A stretch of DNA of 64,000 nucleotides from Paenibacillus sp. J5C2022 (GCF_025567625.1 NZ_JAOQJC010000012.1:105973-169972), one strand, 5' to 3'; shown: positions 48,960-58,598, counted from the first letter of the stretch. The notes: generated by a model not told the origin, from the letters alone. A program made the numbers and translations.

Positions 48960-49673
48960 ATGAAGAGAAAAAAGGGAAACAACAGCACCCGCATGACGCA
49001 ATGGGTCGCCGCATCCGCTCTGGTCATACTGTTGTCGGGCTGCCAAATAACGGATCAAACGAATGTCGACAGTAATCATAACGATAATGCCAATGTCAAG
49101 GACGAGCAGCGGGATGCAACGAAAAACGGTCCTCAAAATACATATTTGAATGATTCCACTGTAGTCGCGAACGCGGGGAATATCAAGGAGCAAGCCACAG
49201 AATCGGAGACGGATCTGGAGGCCTCATCGGCCAAAAACGGCAGTACCAGTCTGGAGAAATCCAAAGAGAACGACAAACCGGACAGCTGGAACTCGGAGCT
49301 GCCCAAGTTGCATGGCATATCCATCGGAGACAGCAATGAAACCGTCGTGGATCAGTACGGACAAGAGAAGGACAGCTACTCGCTGGAGGAGAAATCCGGT
49401 AAGATTCATATCCTGGAGTACGACGGATTCTCTGTCGGCTTCGACGACAATGGAATGGTGCAATTCGTGGAAGTGTACGACAGCAGCATTCAGCCGGGAC
49501 TTATGGACGTGAAGGTAGGAGTCAAATCGGAGAAGGCGCTGGAACAGCTCGGCAAGCCAGACAAGCATACCGACTATCAGCTTGCTTATGAAGGAAGCGG
49601 CGCCATGCTGAAGCTTGACATCGATCCCAAAAACAATGAAGTCGTGTCCATGAAGCTGTTCGCGGTCAGCTAA
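48960..49673 (+). CDS. Hypothetical lipoprotein
   Basis: 237 aa with GGAGG before the ATG at 48960. The signal peptide ends in the lipobox LLSGC (lipid Cys at about residue 28). A long polar, low-complexity linker (Asn/Asp/Ser/Lys-rich) occupies residues 30-110. The C-terminal domain (LPKLHGISIGDSNETVVDQY, YDGFSVGFDDNGMVQFVEVY, then VKSEKALEQLGKPD) has two similar GxxxxxxxxLG-type halves that resemble DUF4309-like lipoproteins of Bacillota. The role is unknown, perhaps at the cell surface during sporulation or wall stress. A strong terminator follows. Confidence 0.82.
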   Translation: MKRKKGNNSTRMTQWVAASALVILLSGCQITDQTNVDSNHNDNANVKDEQRDATKNGPQNTYLNDSTVVANAGNIKEQATESETDLEASSAKNGSTSLEKSKENDKPDSWNSELPKLHGISIGDSNETVVDQYGQEKDSYSLEEKSGKIHILEYDGFSVGFDDNGMVQFVEVYDSSIQPGLMDVKVGVKSEKALEQLGKPDKHTDYQLAYEGSGAMLKLDIDPKNNEVVSMKLFAVS

Positions 49674-49701
49674 TCGGTCTACGCCAGACCTTTCATACAA
49701 T

Positions 49702-49745
49702 AGACAGTCAGTAGAGAAGTTTTTCTCTTCAGGCTGTCTTTTTTA
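49702..49745 (+). terminator. Terminator of the lipoprotein gene
   Basis: AGACAG/CTGTCT with an inner GAGAAG/CTCTTC stem and T-rich loop, ending in six T. Confidence 0.88.
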
Positions 49746-49864
49746 ATTGTTCTGAAAGCCCATTGTCGAAGAGGATAGCTTCGATTTGCGTTTTTTAGTC
49801 ATGCCTCCATATGCTTGTACATACCTTCTATATAGAAGCCCAGTTCGAACGGAGGAAGCAAGCT

Positions 49865-50911
49865 ATGGAGAATCGGACATGGAAAGTATTGCAGATCGCC
49901 TCGACATATATGGGTACGATCGTTGGCGCAGGTTTTGCGACGGGACAAGAAATTTTACAGTTTTTCACGCGATTCGGTTATTGGGCCTCCTTGACGATCG
50001 CCCTTTCCACCTTCCTGTTCATATGGCTAGGCAGCAAAATGATGATCATTGCCAGCGAAATAAGGGCAAAATCCTATGAAGATCTGAACATTGCCCTGTT
50101 CGGCGTCCGTTACGGTACGATCATCAGCTATTTCATGCTTGTCATCCTGCTTGGCGTCACGGCCGTCATGCTGGCCGGGGCCGGTACGATATTCTATGAG
50201 CATTGGGGTATCCCGTACCAAATCGGGTTATTGCTTACGATTGCCGCCAGCTTCCTGCTGCTGCGAAAAGGAATGAAGGCGATTCTTGCTGTCAATGCAA
50301 TCGTCGTTCCCGTGATGCTCCTGTTCACCGTCATCGTCATGATCGACACCTATCAGAGACCGGGCTCGGGCAGATTTCTTACGTTGGCTACAGATCATTC
50401 CCCGTGGGCGGCTTGGGCGTCGCCATTCCTGTATACCGCCTTCAACTTATCGCTGGCACAAGCAGTGCTGGTACCGCTTGGCGCGAAAATCAAGGATCGC
50501 AGAACGATTGCGCTAGGCTCCTGGGTCGGAGGAATCGGCATCGGCTTCATGCTGCTGGCCGGCCATATTGCATTATCTCTCCATATGCCCGGCATTCAGC
50601 AATATTCCATTCCAATGGGCGGCATTGCGAAGCAACTTGGCTACTACATCCAGCTAATCTATATCTTCCTGATCTTCTCGGAAATCTTCACGACGCTGCT
50701 CGCCGATATATACGGCTTGACGCTGCAACTGCAGGAGAGAATGAAACTGTCGCAGCAGTGGATCACCTTCGGCATTCTCGTCATCTGCTACTTCGCCAGC
50801 CAGATCGGATTCGGGCCGCTGCTGTCGACGTTGTATCCCATGTTCGGCCTTATCAGCATGGGCTGGCTCATCCTTATCATTCGCAAGCGGATAGCGCATC
50901 CCCGCGCCTGA
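49865..50911 (+). CDS. YkvI-family membrane transporter
   Basis: 348 aa with about ten membrane helices; ATG at 49865 follows GGAGG. Related to YkvI of Bacillus subtilis and, more distantly, to the APC/LeuT-fold amino-acid and spore-germination (GerAB) transporters. The first helix has the signature YMGTIVGAGFATGQEILQFF, with the unwound GAGFATGQE typical of LeuT-fold substrate sites. Later segments include LAGAGTIFYEHWGIPYQIG and LYTAFNLSLAQAVLVPLGA. The substrate is unknown. The 3' end overlaps the convergent yhaN-like gene by 35 bases. Confidence 0.85.
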   Translation: MENRTWKVLQIASTYMGTIVGAGFATGQEILQFFTRFGYWASLTIALSTFLFIWLGSKMMIIASEIRAKSYEDLNIALFGVRYGTIISYFMLVILLGVTAVMLAGAGTIFYEHWGIPYQIGLLLTIAASFLLLRKGMKAILAVNAIVVPVMLLFTVIVMIDTYQRPGSGRFLTLATDHSPWAAWASPFLYTAFNLSLAQAVLVPLGAKIKDRRTIALGSWVGGIGIGFMLLAGHIALSLHMPGIQQYSIPMGGIAKQLGYYIQLIYIFLIFSEIFTTLLADIYGLTLQLQERMKLSQQWITFGILVICYFASQIGFGPLLSTLYPMFGLISMGWLILIIRKRIAHPRA

Positions 50912-53900
50912 TCGCCTGCCGCTCCACAAGCCTCGCTCCCTTGCACACGCTCAGCCACTCATCGCGCACATGCTCGTGACAAGTGAACAATATGATCTGT
51001 CTGTCCGCCGACAAGCCGTCCATCAATCTTGCCGCCGCCCTCATCCTCGCACGATCGAAGTTGACGAAGGGATCGTCAAGCAGCAGCGGCAGCCGGCCAT
51101 GCTTCGCGCTCTCCTGCAGCAGCGCCAGCCTCATCGCCAGATAGAGCTGCTCAGCCGTTCCTCTGCTTAGCGCATCGCTCGGGATCTCTCTCTGGTCTTC
51201 GCCGACTAGCACAAGCCCGTTGCCCTCCACAGGGAGCATAACCGTTCGATATCGCCCCTCTGTCAGCTCCGCCATATAGCTGGAGGCTCGTCTGAGGACG
51301 GACGGCTGCCGCTCTTCCTCGTAGATGGACTTGGTTCCTTCAATAAGCGCGATGCCGAGCGCCAGTATGGCGTATCGTTCCGCATCTGCATCCAGCCTCG
51401 CTTGCGACATGCTGAGGCGAGTCTGCAGCTCGCTGCGATCCGCCAAGCCGAGCCCATGGATCTCTTGCTGCAGCCGCCCGCTTGCTTCGTGCAACCCCTT
51501 CTCCTCCCTCTGCAGCGACTCCACTCGCAGGCGAGCATCCTCTCGGAGGTCCGCTAACGAATCCTTGTCATGCTGAAGCCATAATTGCTGAAGCTCCGCG
51601 AATCGCTGCTCGGGGAGGCCTGCAGTCAGCTCCAGCTTGAGCGCGTCATACTCCCCGTCAAGCTGCCACAGACGCTCCTGCCGCTCCAGCAGGACGGCAT
51701 AAGCCTCTTCACCGTCTACAGCCGCACTCTTCATGATCGCTTCCTTGTCGGCGCGAATCTCTTCCTTGCGCGCATCCAGAGCGGACAGCTCCATACGCAG
51801 CCGCTGCTCCTCCCCTTGCCAGGCATACGCCTGCTTCCGTGCCACTCCATGCGCTTCGATCTCACTCTTCAGCACGCGCAGCGCCACGATCCCATCCGTA
51901 TCAAGCTGCTTCCGGGCTTGCTCCGACAACGAGCATATCCGTTCCGCCTTATGCTGGTATGCGCGCAGTTCCTCATCGGCCTGGGCCAGCTTCGCTTCCA
52001 GGCGGTCATAATGTCGCAGCTGCTGCATGGCTCGTTCCGTCAGCTCGAACGCTTCCAGTGCGGCTGTCGGGGTGAGTGACGATGGCAAGCTGTGATCGGC
52101 GAGCCAGCGCTTCCACTCCGCATCGGCACTCTCTCTCTTCGTCTGCAGCGCCTGAAGCTCCTCCCGCCGCACAGACAGCATTCTTCGAATGCGTGTCCGT
52201 CGCGCTTCGAGCTCTTCGCAGCGCCCTTGCTGCAATTGATGCTCCTGCAGCGCTTCCATGCGCGACCGAACGGCACTCTGCAGAGCCGTCCGAATGCGGG
52301 AGAGGGCATCGGCGCGATCGGCCGACTTCTCCAGCCCGAAGACGACGGTATCGGGATGGCGTACGATCGCCTTCAACGCGGCCTCTAGCGCGTCCTGCTC
52401 AGTCGATTGTCTGCCGCTGTCGTTATGTCCGCTGCGGCTCCGCACCCGGCCACGGGAGGGGTAAGCAGGAGACGAATGCCGCCTTCCGCGGCCCGACGAC
52501 CGACCGGCCAGCGCCAACAAGGCAAGGGAGATTACGCCGGCAATAATGGCGACAAGCACCGTCCATTCCCCTCCCAATCCGGCAGTGGAGGAAGCGGCAG
52601 CCCCGACCGCCGCTGCCGATGCTGCCGCTCCACCCCATAGCGGCAGACGCAGCTTCCCGGAGTCGGCCTTCCCTTGCTCGCCGGCTTCGCGATGAAGGCT
52701 TCCACTCCTGACGACATCCAGTTCGTACTCGCGAATCGCTTCTTCCAGCCCATGCCAAGCAAGGCGAAGCTGCTCTTCGTTCAGCGGCAGCAGACGCGCC
52801 TCGCCCTCTATCATCGCTTCACACCGCTCCTTCGCGCGGTTCAACAGTCGGCTTGCCTGTTCCAGCTCTTCTTCCGCTTCAATAGCCTGTTCCCCGTAAG
52901 ACCGCACTTCAGCGCCAAGCCTTTCTTCCTCCAGCTGCATGTTATGCTGCCACTCTCTTCGGGAACGCACGTCATCCCGATCGCCGATGGATACGTGCAG
53001 CTCACGCAGCTGCCGTTCCGTCCACTCCGTCGAGATGCCGAGCATGAGCGAAGCGATCGTCTCATCCAGCCCCTGCAGCTCCGCCTGCCATTCCGTCCTG
53101 TGGACGCGCAGCATCGACATGCGCTCCGCGCCCAGCAGCAGGGCGGCAGCTTCTTCTTCAGCCGCAAGCAGTCTCTCGTCAATGATCAAGCCGTTGCGCT
53201 TATGCTGCAGCCACTCCGCTTCGCGCTCCAGCCGGAAGGCCGATTCGCAGACCTCATTCCACCCGTTCTGCAGCTCCTTCCAGCTGCCGGCTGCTCCTTC
53301 GGGCAAGCGTCCTGCCGCTGCCAGCTGTCCCCGCTCTTCCTCCAGCCTCCGGCACCCCAGCCATAGCGAATGACCAGCACACGCTCTGGCAGCCAGCTTA
53401 AGCTCGCGCTCGGCCGATGGTATAGCGGTCTGAAGCTCCTCCAGCCTCGCTTGTACCCGCATGCTCTCGCCCGTCAGCTCGTTATAGCGGTCGATCGCGT
53501 TGCCGCCGGCACGCAATTCTGCGCGAAGCTGCTCCAGTTGACGCGCTTCGGCGGTCATGCGCTGCGTCGTGCCGCGCGGCTTGAACAACAGCTCCCGCTC
53601 TCCTCGGAGCCGCTTCAGCCCAGATTCGATCTCGTTGCCTCCTCCCCATCCGGCTTGATACAGGTATTGGCCCAGCTCTTCGCCGGACAGCGCATGTACA
53701 TTCTGCAGCTCAGTCAGCGTAATTGCGAACTGCTGACGGTACAGCCGTTCATTCACGCTCCCCAGATATGTCCGCTCCCATTCCTTCTGGTCTACCATCC
53801 AGCGTCCCTGAGCAGCTGCCTGCCCATCCGTCGGCTCGCTGACACAACGGATATAAGGCAGTCCTCCTCGCTTGTCGCTATGCCGCTCCACGACGAATAT

Positions 53901-54137
53901 GGCTCCGTTCGCATCCCGGAACCTCAGCCTGCCCCCATGACGCCCGCCATACAGCGGCTCATGCCATTCCGGAACGGAGCGCCGCGGGAATCCGTACAGC
54001 ATCGTTCGAATAAAGTGATATAGCGTGCTCTTGCCGGCTTCATTGGGACCGTACACGATGACGACGGAGCCATCCGTATCCAGCGCTTGTCCAGTCATCG
54101 ATCCGAATCCGTCTACTTCCGCTGATACTATCCTCAT
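50877..54137 (-). CDS. YhaN-like SMC/Rad50-type ATPase
   Basis: Large AAA ATPase (1086 aa) of the SbcC/Rad50 kind, similar to YhaN of Bacillus subtilis. Start at 54137, six bases after GGAGG; the frame is open upstream to 54323. Walker A is YGPNEAGKSTLYHFI near residue 30; the C-terminal half-site has LSRGTAEQLYLAMRLALL (ABC signature-like) and Walker B PLLLDDPFVNFD. Between them are long coiled coils, interrupted by a hydrophobic segment (VLVAIIAGVISLALLALAG) that may tether it to the membrane, a YhaN feature. With the upstream nuclease it should form an SbcCD-like repair complex. Related YhaNO systems have poorly defined function. Confidence 0.92.
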   Translation of the reverse strand: MRIVSAEVDGFGSMTGQALDTDGSVVIVYGPNEAGKSTLYHFIRTMLYGFPRRSVPEWHEPLYGGRHGGRLRFRDANGAIFVVERHSDKRGGLPYIRCVSEPTDGQAAAQGRWMVDQKEWERTYLGSVNERLYRQQFAITLTELQNVHALSGEELGQYLYQAGWGGGNEIESGLKRLRGERELLFKPRGTTQRMTAEARQLEQLRAELRAGGNAIDRYNELTGESMRVQARLEELQTAIPSAERELKLAARACAGHSLWLGCRRLEEERGQLAAAGRLPEGAAGSWKELQNGWNEVCESAFRLEREAEWLQHKRNGLIIDERLLAAEEEAAALLLGAERMSMLRVHRTEWQAELQGLDETIASLMLGISTEWTERQLRELHVSIGDRDDVRSRREWQHNMQLEEERLGAEVRSYGEQAIEAEEELEQASRLLNRAKERCEAMIEGEARLLPLNEEQLRLAWHGLEEAIREYELDVVRSGSLHREAGEQGKADSGKLRLPLWGGAAASAAAVGAAASSTAGLGGEWTVLVAIIAGVISLALLALAGRSSGRGRRHSSPAYPSRGRVRSRSGHNDSGRQSTEQDALEAALKAIVRHPDTVVFGLEKSADRADALSRIRTALQSAVRSRMEALQEHQLQQGRCEELEARRTRIRRMLSVRREELQALQTKRESADAEWKRWLADHSLPSSLTPTAALEAFELTERAMQQLRHYDRLEAKLAQADEELRAYQHKAERICSLSEQARKQLDTDGIVALRVLKSEIEAHGVARKQAYAWQGEEQRLRMELSALDARKEEIRADKEAIMKSAAVDGEEAYAVLLERQERLWQLDGEYDALKLELTAGLPEQRFAELQQLWLQHDKDSLADLREDARLRVESLQREEKGLHEASGRLQQEIHGLGLADRSELQTRLSMSQARLDADAERYAILALGIALIEGTKSIYEEERQPSVLRRASSYMAELTEGRYRTVMLPVEGNGLVLVGEDQREIPSDALSRGTAEQLYLAMRLALLQESAKHGRLPLLLDDPFVNFDRARMRAAARLMDGLSADRQIILFTCHEHVRDEWLSVCKGARLVERQAIRRGDALSACE

Positions 54138-54192
54138 CCGCATCCTCCTGTTCCATCCACTGTTGAACTCTTTCCTCTTCCCGGATTCCGCT

Positions 54193-55491
54193 TCATTCTC
54201 TTCCGGCTCCCGAATGGCGCACGATATGTCCGACGGCAAGCCTGATCGCCTGCTCCAGCCATTCCTTGGACGGATCGTTCCACTTGCCGCGCTGCAGATG
54301 ACCAAGCTTGGGATGTGCAGCAATCGAGCTCAGCGCCTCACGCGCGAACGACTGCCATGCGGCTTCGTCCCGCTGCAGCCTGCCGGCCAGACGGAGCATC
54401 TCTCCCGCGAAGCTCTCTTCCTCCTCAAGCGCCCGCCAATCCAGCTGCTCGCGGGTATGCTGCTCCAACTCGTACACGAAGATCCAAGCAGATGTCTCTT
54501 CTTCTGTCGCATGCTCCGCTTGCAGCGACTCAAGCATGTCGGCCAAGATGGCGCCATCCGCAAGCTTGCTGTGCAGCATCCCTTCTCCGGTCAGCTTCAG
54601 TCTGATCATTACCGGACGGCCATCTTCCCGGGAAGCCAGCTCGTACGATACTTCGAGCAGCTTATCCAGCAGTTCGCCCTCATCGGGAATCCCGTTAATC
54701 GATATCGCTCCTTCGATCCAACGGACGGCATCCAGCGGACGGAAGTCCAATTGCACGTCGCCCGATCGGGACACATCCACGATATAGCAGCCTCGCGAGC
54801 CCGTCTCCCGGGGATGCCGTCCTTGCACATTGCCCGGGTAGACGACATGCGGATATTGGTGCAGAATGGCGCGGGTATGAATATGGCCGAGTGCCCAATA
54901 ATGGAACCCGCCCGCTGTCAATTCCCGCAGCGTGCATGGCGCGTAGGCGTCATGAGAGGGATCGCCGCCCACATTCGCATGGAGCAGCGCGATGTGGAAC
55001 GGCGCCTCCGCAGAAGGGCGGTAGGAAGCGGCGATGTTGTCCGTAACCGCCCGCCTCCCGTATGACTGTCCATATATGTAAGCAGCCAGCTCACCGCTTC
55101 GACGGTAAGCCGGCTGGCCGCTCATGGCTTCCGGGCCAAATATGTGCACCGATTCCGGCAGCTTCAGCTTCGCGCGCTGGCCGCCCATATGATCGTGATT
55201 GCCATGGATGGCGAATACGGCAATGCCATGCTCATGCAGCTTGCTCCATTCCCTCGCCAGCGCCAGCTGCGCTCTGAGCGAGCTGTCCGCCTCGTCGTAC
55301 AAGTCGCCTGCTACGACCACGAAGTCGACCTCTTCCCGGATCGCCAGCTCCGTCAATGCCTTGAGTGCCGAGAAGGTAGACTGCTCCAGCGCGCTGCGAA
55401 CGGCCGCAGGAGCCTTGGACAGTCCTCGAAAGGGGCTGTCCAGGTGAAGATCCGCAGCGTGAAGGAAGCGGAACGGAACGGTAACGCTCAC
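54193..55491 (-). CDS. YhaO-like DNA repair exonuclease (SbcD-type metallophosphoesterase)
   Basis: 432-aa calcineurin-like phosphoesterase, the nuclease partner of the following YhaN-like ATPase. The GTG at 55491 has AAGGAG eight bases upstream and overlaps the glycosyltransferase stop by four bases (GTGA). Metal-binding motifs in order: ADLHLDSPFRG (D-H), VVAGDLYDEA (GD), IHGNHDHMGG (GNHD), LLHANVGG (H), and ALGHIHTR (GHxH), all intact as in Mre11/SbcD. The C-terminal 150 residues are probably the capping and partner-binding domain. Expression is coupled to the glycosyltransferase, which has no obvious functional link. Confidence 0.93.
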   Translation of the reverse strand: MSVTVPFRFLHAADLHLDSPFRGLSKAPAAVRSALEQSTFSALKALTELAIREEVDFVVVAGDLYDEADSSLRAQLALAREWSKLHEHGIAVFAIHGNHDHMGGQRAKLKLPESVHIFGPEAMSGQPAYRRSGELAAYIYGQSYGRRAVTDNIAASYRPSAEAPFHIALLHANVGGDPSHDAYAPCTLRELTAGGFHYWALGHIHTRAILHQYPHVVYPGNVQGRHPRETGSRGCYIVDVSRSGDVQLDFRPLDAVRWIEGAISINGIPDEGELLDKLLEVSYELASREDGRPVMIRLKLTGEGMLHSKLADGAILADMLESLQAEHATEEETSAWIFVYELEQHTREQLDWRALEEEESFAGEMLRLAGRLQRDEAAWQSFAREALSSIAAHPKLGHLQRGKWNDPSKEWLEQAIRLAVGHIVRHSGAGRE

Positions 55492-56636
55492 GATATCGGC
55501 TCCTTCGGCTCCGCAGGCTTGAATGCACTGTATTCCTTCTTCAGCTGCGTAATGACGCGACGAATCGAATAGTCCTTCTTCGCCTTGTTCCAAGCGTCGC
55601 GGGCCAGATTGTAGCGGAAGTGCGGATCGCTCACAAGCTTCTCCAGCGCCGTTGCCAGCGCGGCAGGGTCTTCCGGCGGAACGAGCAGTCCGTTCACGCC
55701 GTCTTCGATCTGCTCCGCTATGCCCCCTACATTGCTGCCGACAAGCGCCAGCCAGCATAATGCCGCTTCCGCAAATACGGAGCCGAATGCCTCCGCTCGA
55801 GACGGCAGCACAAAAATATCAAAGAACGGCATGAACTCCTCCGGATGAAGCATATAGCCGTAAAATATGATGTCGTCGTACAAGCCCAGTTCCTTGGCCA
55901 ACGTCTCCAATTCCTCCCGAATGGGTCCATCTCCGATAATATGAAGCACGAAGGCGTGCTCACGCCGCTTCAGATCCGCGCAGGCGTGCAGCAGAATATC
56001 CAGCCCCTTGGCGGGAACAAGCCTGCATACGGTAATGAGCTGCGGAACGGCATTGTCATGGGCAATGGGCTTGAACCGCTTCTCGTCGAATCCGTTGGGA
56101 ATGACGCCGATATTCTGCGGATGCTCCACATATTGGCCCAAATAAGAGCGGAAGGAATCCGATACCGTCAGCAGCCGGTCCGCCCTCTGCTCCAGCTCGC
56201 GATAGATCGCCGCCAGGAACCGGTGATCCGGGCTGCCCTCCTTTATTTTCCCGTTCAGAATAAGCTCCCGCTCATAGCTGGAGTGAATGGTGACAATAAG
56301 CGGCGTCTCCGGGAATAACTGCTTCATCACCAGTGCCGCAATGGGGTGGTGCGCATGAATAATATCGTACTTCTTCTTAATGCGCATCTCCGTCCACCAG
56401 ACGTAGTCCCGATAAGTTTGGATATATTTGTCCACGATGCGGCTGCCCGCAAACGGTGTATGATCGAATGTGTGGAACTTGACCTCGCCTTGTCCCTTGT
56501 CGCGCACGCGCTTCGGCAGCGAGAACAGCTCCATCTCCCACCCCAGCTTCATAAATCGTTCCTGTATATATGGCACCATAGACGATACACCGCCCGGCTG
56601 CTCCGGAGGAAAAAACATGGCTTGCAATACGTTCAT
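55488..56636 (-). CDS. Glycosyltransferase family 4 (GT-B)
   Basis: 382-aa retaining GT-B glycosyltransferase; the ATG at 56636 follows GGAG by nine bases. The N-terminal acceptor domain has PPEQPGGVSSMVPYIQERF (the glycine-rich loop) and DIIHAHHPIAALV. The C-terminal donor domain has IPNGFDEKRFKP, VCRLVPAKGLDILLHA, IIGDGPIREELE and the EX7E motif in LPSRAEAFGSVFAEAALCW with GVNGLLVPPEDP. The likely donor is a nucleotide sugar; the product (cell-wall polymer, glycolipid or exopolysaccharide) is unknown. It leads the transcript that includes the YhaO/YhaN-like genes. Confidence 0.92.
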   Translation of the reverse strand: MNVLQAMFFPPEQPGGVSSMVPYIQERFMKLGWEMELFSLPKRVRDKGQGEVKFHTFDHTPFAGSRIVDKYIQTYRDYVWWTEMRIKKKYDIIHAHHPIAALVMKQLFPETPLIVTIHSSYERELILNGKIKEGSPDHRFLAAIYRELEQRADRLLTVSDSFRSYLGQYVEHPQNIGVIPNGFDEKRFKPIAHDNAVPQLITVCRLVPAKGLDILLHACADLKRREHAFVLHIIGDGPIREELETLAKELGLYDDIIFYGYMLHPEEFMPFFDIFVLPSRAEAFGSVFAEAALCWLALVGSNVGGIAEQIEDGVNGLLVPPEDPAALATALEKLVSDPHFRYNLARDAWNKAKKDYSIRRVITQLKKEYSAFKPAEPKEPIS

Positions 56637-56709
56637 CTATTTCAACTCCTATTCATGAAAAAACCTTAATCGAGACAACCTGTACATTTTACATGCTGTC
56701 GCTCGTGAC

Positions 56710-56760
56710 ATACTCCCACTGCCTACGCTAACGCTAAGAGGTGGGAGACTTCTTGTCGCA
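56710..56760. mobile_element. Solo IS200/IS605-like end (possible omega-RNA scaffold remnant)
   Basis: CTCCCAC (56713-56719) and GTGGGAG (56741-56747) form a stem with the inner GCCTACGCTAACGCTAAGAG loop, followed by ACTTCTTGTCGC. This pattern is typical of the right end of IS605-type elements that carry tnpB, and lies inside the 264-bp gap 56637-56900. No tnpA, tnpB or left end is visible, so it is a solo end or a relic. Confidence 0.55.
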
Positions 56761-56900
56761 TGGATTAAAAATAACCGCCCATTCCGCCGATGAATTAATT
56801 GTAAAGAGGTTTCCCTTTCTCTTCTACTCCGTTATGATATAATAGAACGTATGTTTCTGTAAAGGCACATGGCCAAATCTGACTTGATGGTGGTTGAATA

Positions 56901-58070
56901 ATGACTTTCATGCAATGGTTGACCGGGCCTCACGCCCAGCTGTTTTCTTCTTCGTCGGTAATCGTTGTGCTCGTGCTCATGCTCTTCATGTCTATTAAAT
57001 TATATGTAAGCTACCGCAGCAAAGGTACATACCGCCTGCTGATTGCTGGCATTATGCTTATGATGGCAAGACAAACGCTGCTGCTGCTGGCGTTCCCTGG
57101 TTGGTCGCTGCCTTCATGGGTGCATATCGCGTCTACACTTATGGCTATTCTTATCTTCATCGTCATCAACTTCGTGTTCATGAAGCTGTATACGATTCGT
57201 TCCCTGCAGCTGAAGACGACGCCGTTCCTTCTGATGGCCGTCGCCGCGTTGCTGCTGGCAGGCGCACAGCATGCCATTACGCCGCTGTTCGATATGAAGC
57301 CGACCGATGCCGGCCTGTTCCTCTTCCCGGTATTGGACTTCTACAGCATCGTCCTTGCGATGATGATGCTGCTCAGTACGCGAAGCGCCTACATGAGTCC
57401 GAAGTATTATGCGAGCCTGCTCGTCTACTTCTGTCTGGAGCTTGCCAGAGCAGCGGACCATTATGTGTTCCACAGCTCCCAGGCGTGGCTGCTGCTGCTT
57501 GTATTGCTGCTGCCGATCGTCTATGCCGCCATCCTGTTCATGATGCTGTTCGAGTGGGTCATTGAGCGGCTGATCTCAACCTATCAGTCCTCTATCTTAG
57601 ACGGGCTAACCGGCTTGTACAACCGCCGCCACTTCAGCGCCAAGTCCGAGCAACTGAAGGCGAGGAAGCCTGTCGCGGTCATCTTCTGCGATATCGACAA
57701 CTTCAAGCGGCTGAACGATACGCAAGGGCATCACAAGGCCGATGGTGTGTTGAAGCGAGTTGCGGAGATTATTCGCGAGGAATCCAGCGGCATCGGACAT
57801 GCAGGCCGCTACGGCGGCGAGGAGTTGCTGGCCTGCATAAGCACCGACCGAGTCAAGCCCGACGTTGTAGCGGAATCGATACGCCGACGGATAGAAGAGG
57901 AGACGATTGTGACGGTCAGCGTCGGGTATAGCACATCCAAGGACAGCAAGGAGCTTCACGAGCTGATCAAGCAATCTGATGCAGCAATGTATTATTCCAA
58001 GACCAATGGCAAAAATCGGGTCACCGCCTATCGCTCCATGCCGGCTTCCGCCAAAGCGGTGATGACATAA
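56901..58070 (+). CDS. Membrane diguanylate cyclase (GGDEF)
   Basis: 389-aa c-di-GMP synthase candidate. Residues 1-225 are a membrane sensor with six to seven helices (SSSVIVVLVLMLFMSIKLYV through LLVLLLPIVYAAILFMMLFE). A GGDEF domain follows: DGLTGLYNRRHFS, VIFCDIDNFKRLNDTQGHHKAD, and the signature GGEEL at 305-309. The Glu variant keeps the acidic metal ligand and is usually active; the final Phe is replaced by Leu. The RxxD inhibitory site upstream of the signature is absent (GIGH), so product feedback is unlikely. The RBS is poor (TGGTGG). A TATAAT-like box lies near 56835. Confidence 0.9.
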   Translation: MTFMQWLTGPHAQLFSSSSVIVVLVLMLFMSIKLYVSYRSKGTYRLLIAGIMLMMARQTLLLLAFPGWSLPSWVHIASTLMAILIFIVINFVFMKLYTIRSLQLKTTPFLLMAVAALLLAGAQHAITPLFDMKPTDAGLFLFPVLDFYSIVLAMMMLLSTRSAYMSPKYYASLLVYFCLELARAADHYVFHSSQAWLLLLVLLLPIVYAAILFMMLFEWVIERLISTYQSSILDGLTGLYNRRHFSAKSEQLKARKPVAVIFCDIDNFKRLNDTQGHHKADGVLKRVAEIIREESSGIGHAGRYGGEELLACISTDRVKPDVVAESIRRRIEEETIVTVSVGYSTSKDSKELHELIKQSDAAMYYSKTNGKNRVTAYRSMPASAKAVMT

Positions 58071-58092
58071 TGCCAATCTCTCCTTACAGCAG

Positions 58093-58128
58093 CAAGGGAC
58101 TTCGCGCATCGCGCTGAAGTCCCTTCTT
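58093..58128. terminator. Terminator between GGDEF gene and GyrI-like gene
   Basis: AAGGGACTTC pairs with GAAGTCCCTT around a GC-rich loop; TCTTGT follows on the plus strand. Bidirectional. Confidence 0.8.
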
Positions 58129-58142
58129 GTATATTGGTTGAA

Positions 58143-58598
58143 TTAATCTTTAATGGGAATAAGAAGCTCTACCGGCTCCTCCTCGAAGTGCTGTTCATCC
58201 ATATAGAATAGCTCCAGCGATACCGCATTCTCCTGCTTCACAAGGCCTTGCTCGTTCATCCAGGCGTGAAGCTGTTCGTAGCCTTCTCCGATTCGCTTGT
58301 TGGAGCATGCAGCCATCGCGTAACGATGCGGGGGAATGCTGATCTGAACCATGCCCGGCGGCGCTTCCTCCATCTTGTAGTCCACCTTGAAGCAGGACCA
58401 GAACGTCGCAAAGGATTCGTTCCCATGATAGGGGCAGTAAAGCACAGTTGATTTCGCCGCTTCGTTCAATTCATGCTTCCTGGCCATAAACTCCGTTTGC
58501 AATCGAATGGCTTCATCCGGGAAGGATGCGTAAGGACCGCAATAACTGATTCCGACTAGGTGCAGAGACGGTCTTGATACGATCGAGCAGTTTTCCAC
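58143..58598 (-). CDS. GyrI-like effector-binding domain protein
   Basis: 151-aa single-domain protein of the GyrI/AraC effector-binding fold (SHS2 module). The GTG at 58598 has AGGAGG eight bases upstream. Typical features: an N-terminal strand SIVSRPSLHLVGISYCGPY, a helix-rich middle (EFMARKHELNEAAKS), and the strand pattern VDYKMEEAPPGMVQISIPPH followed by RYAMAACSN and a final ELFYMDE. Such stand-alone domains bind small molecules; some are linked to drug resistance or gyrase protection. No partner gene is adjacent. Confidence 0.82.
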   Translation of the reverse strand: MENCSIVSRPSLHLVGISYCGPYASFPDEAIRLQTEFMARKHELNEAAKSTVLYCPYHGNESFATFWSCFKVDYKMEEAPPGMVQISIPPHRYAMAACSNKRIGEGYEQLHAWMNEQGLVKQENAVSLELFYMDEQHFEEEPVELLIPIKD

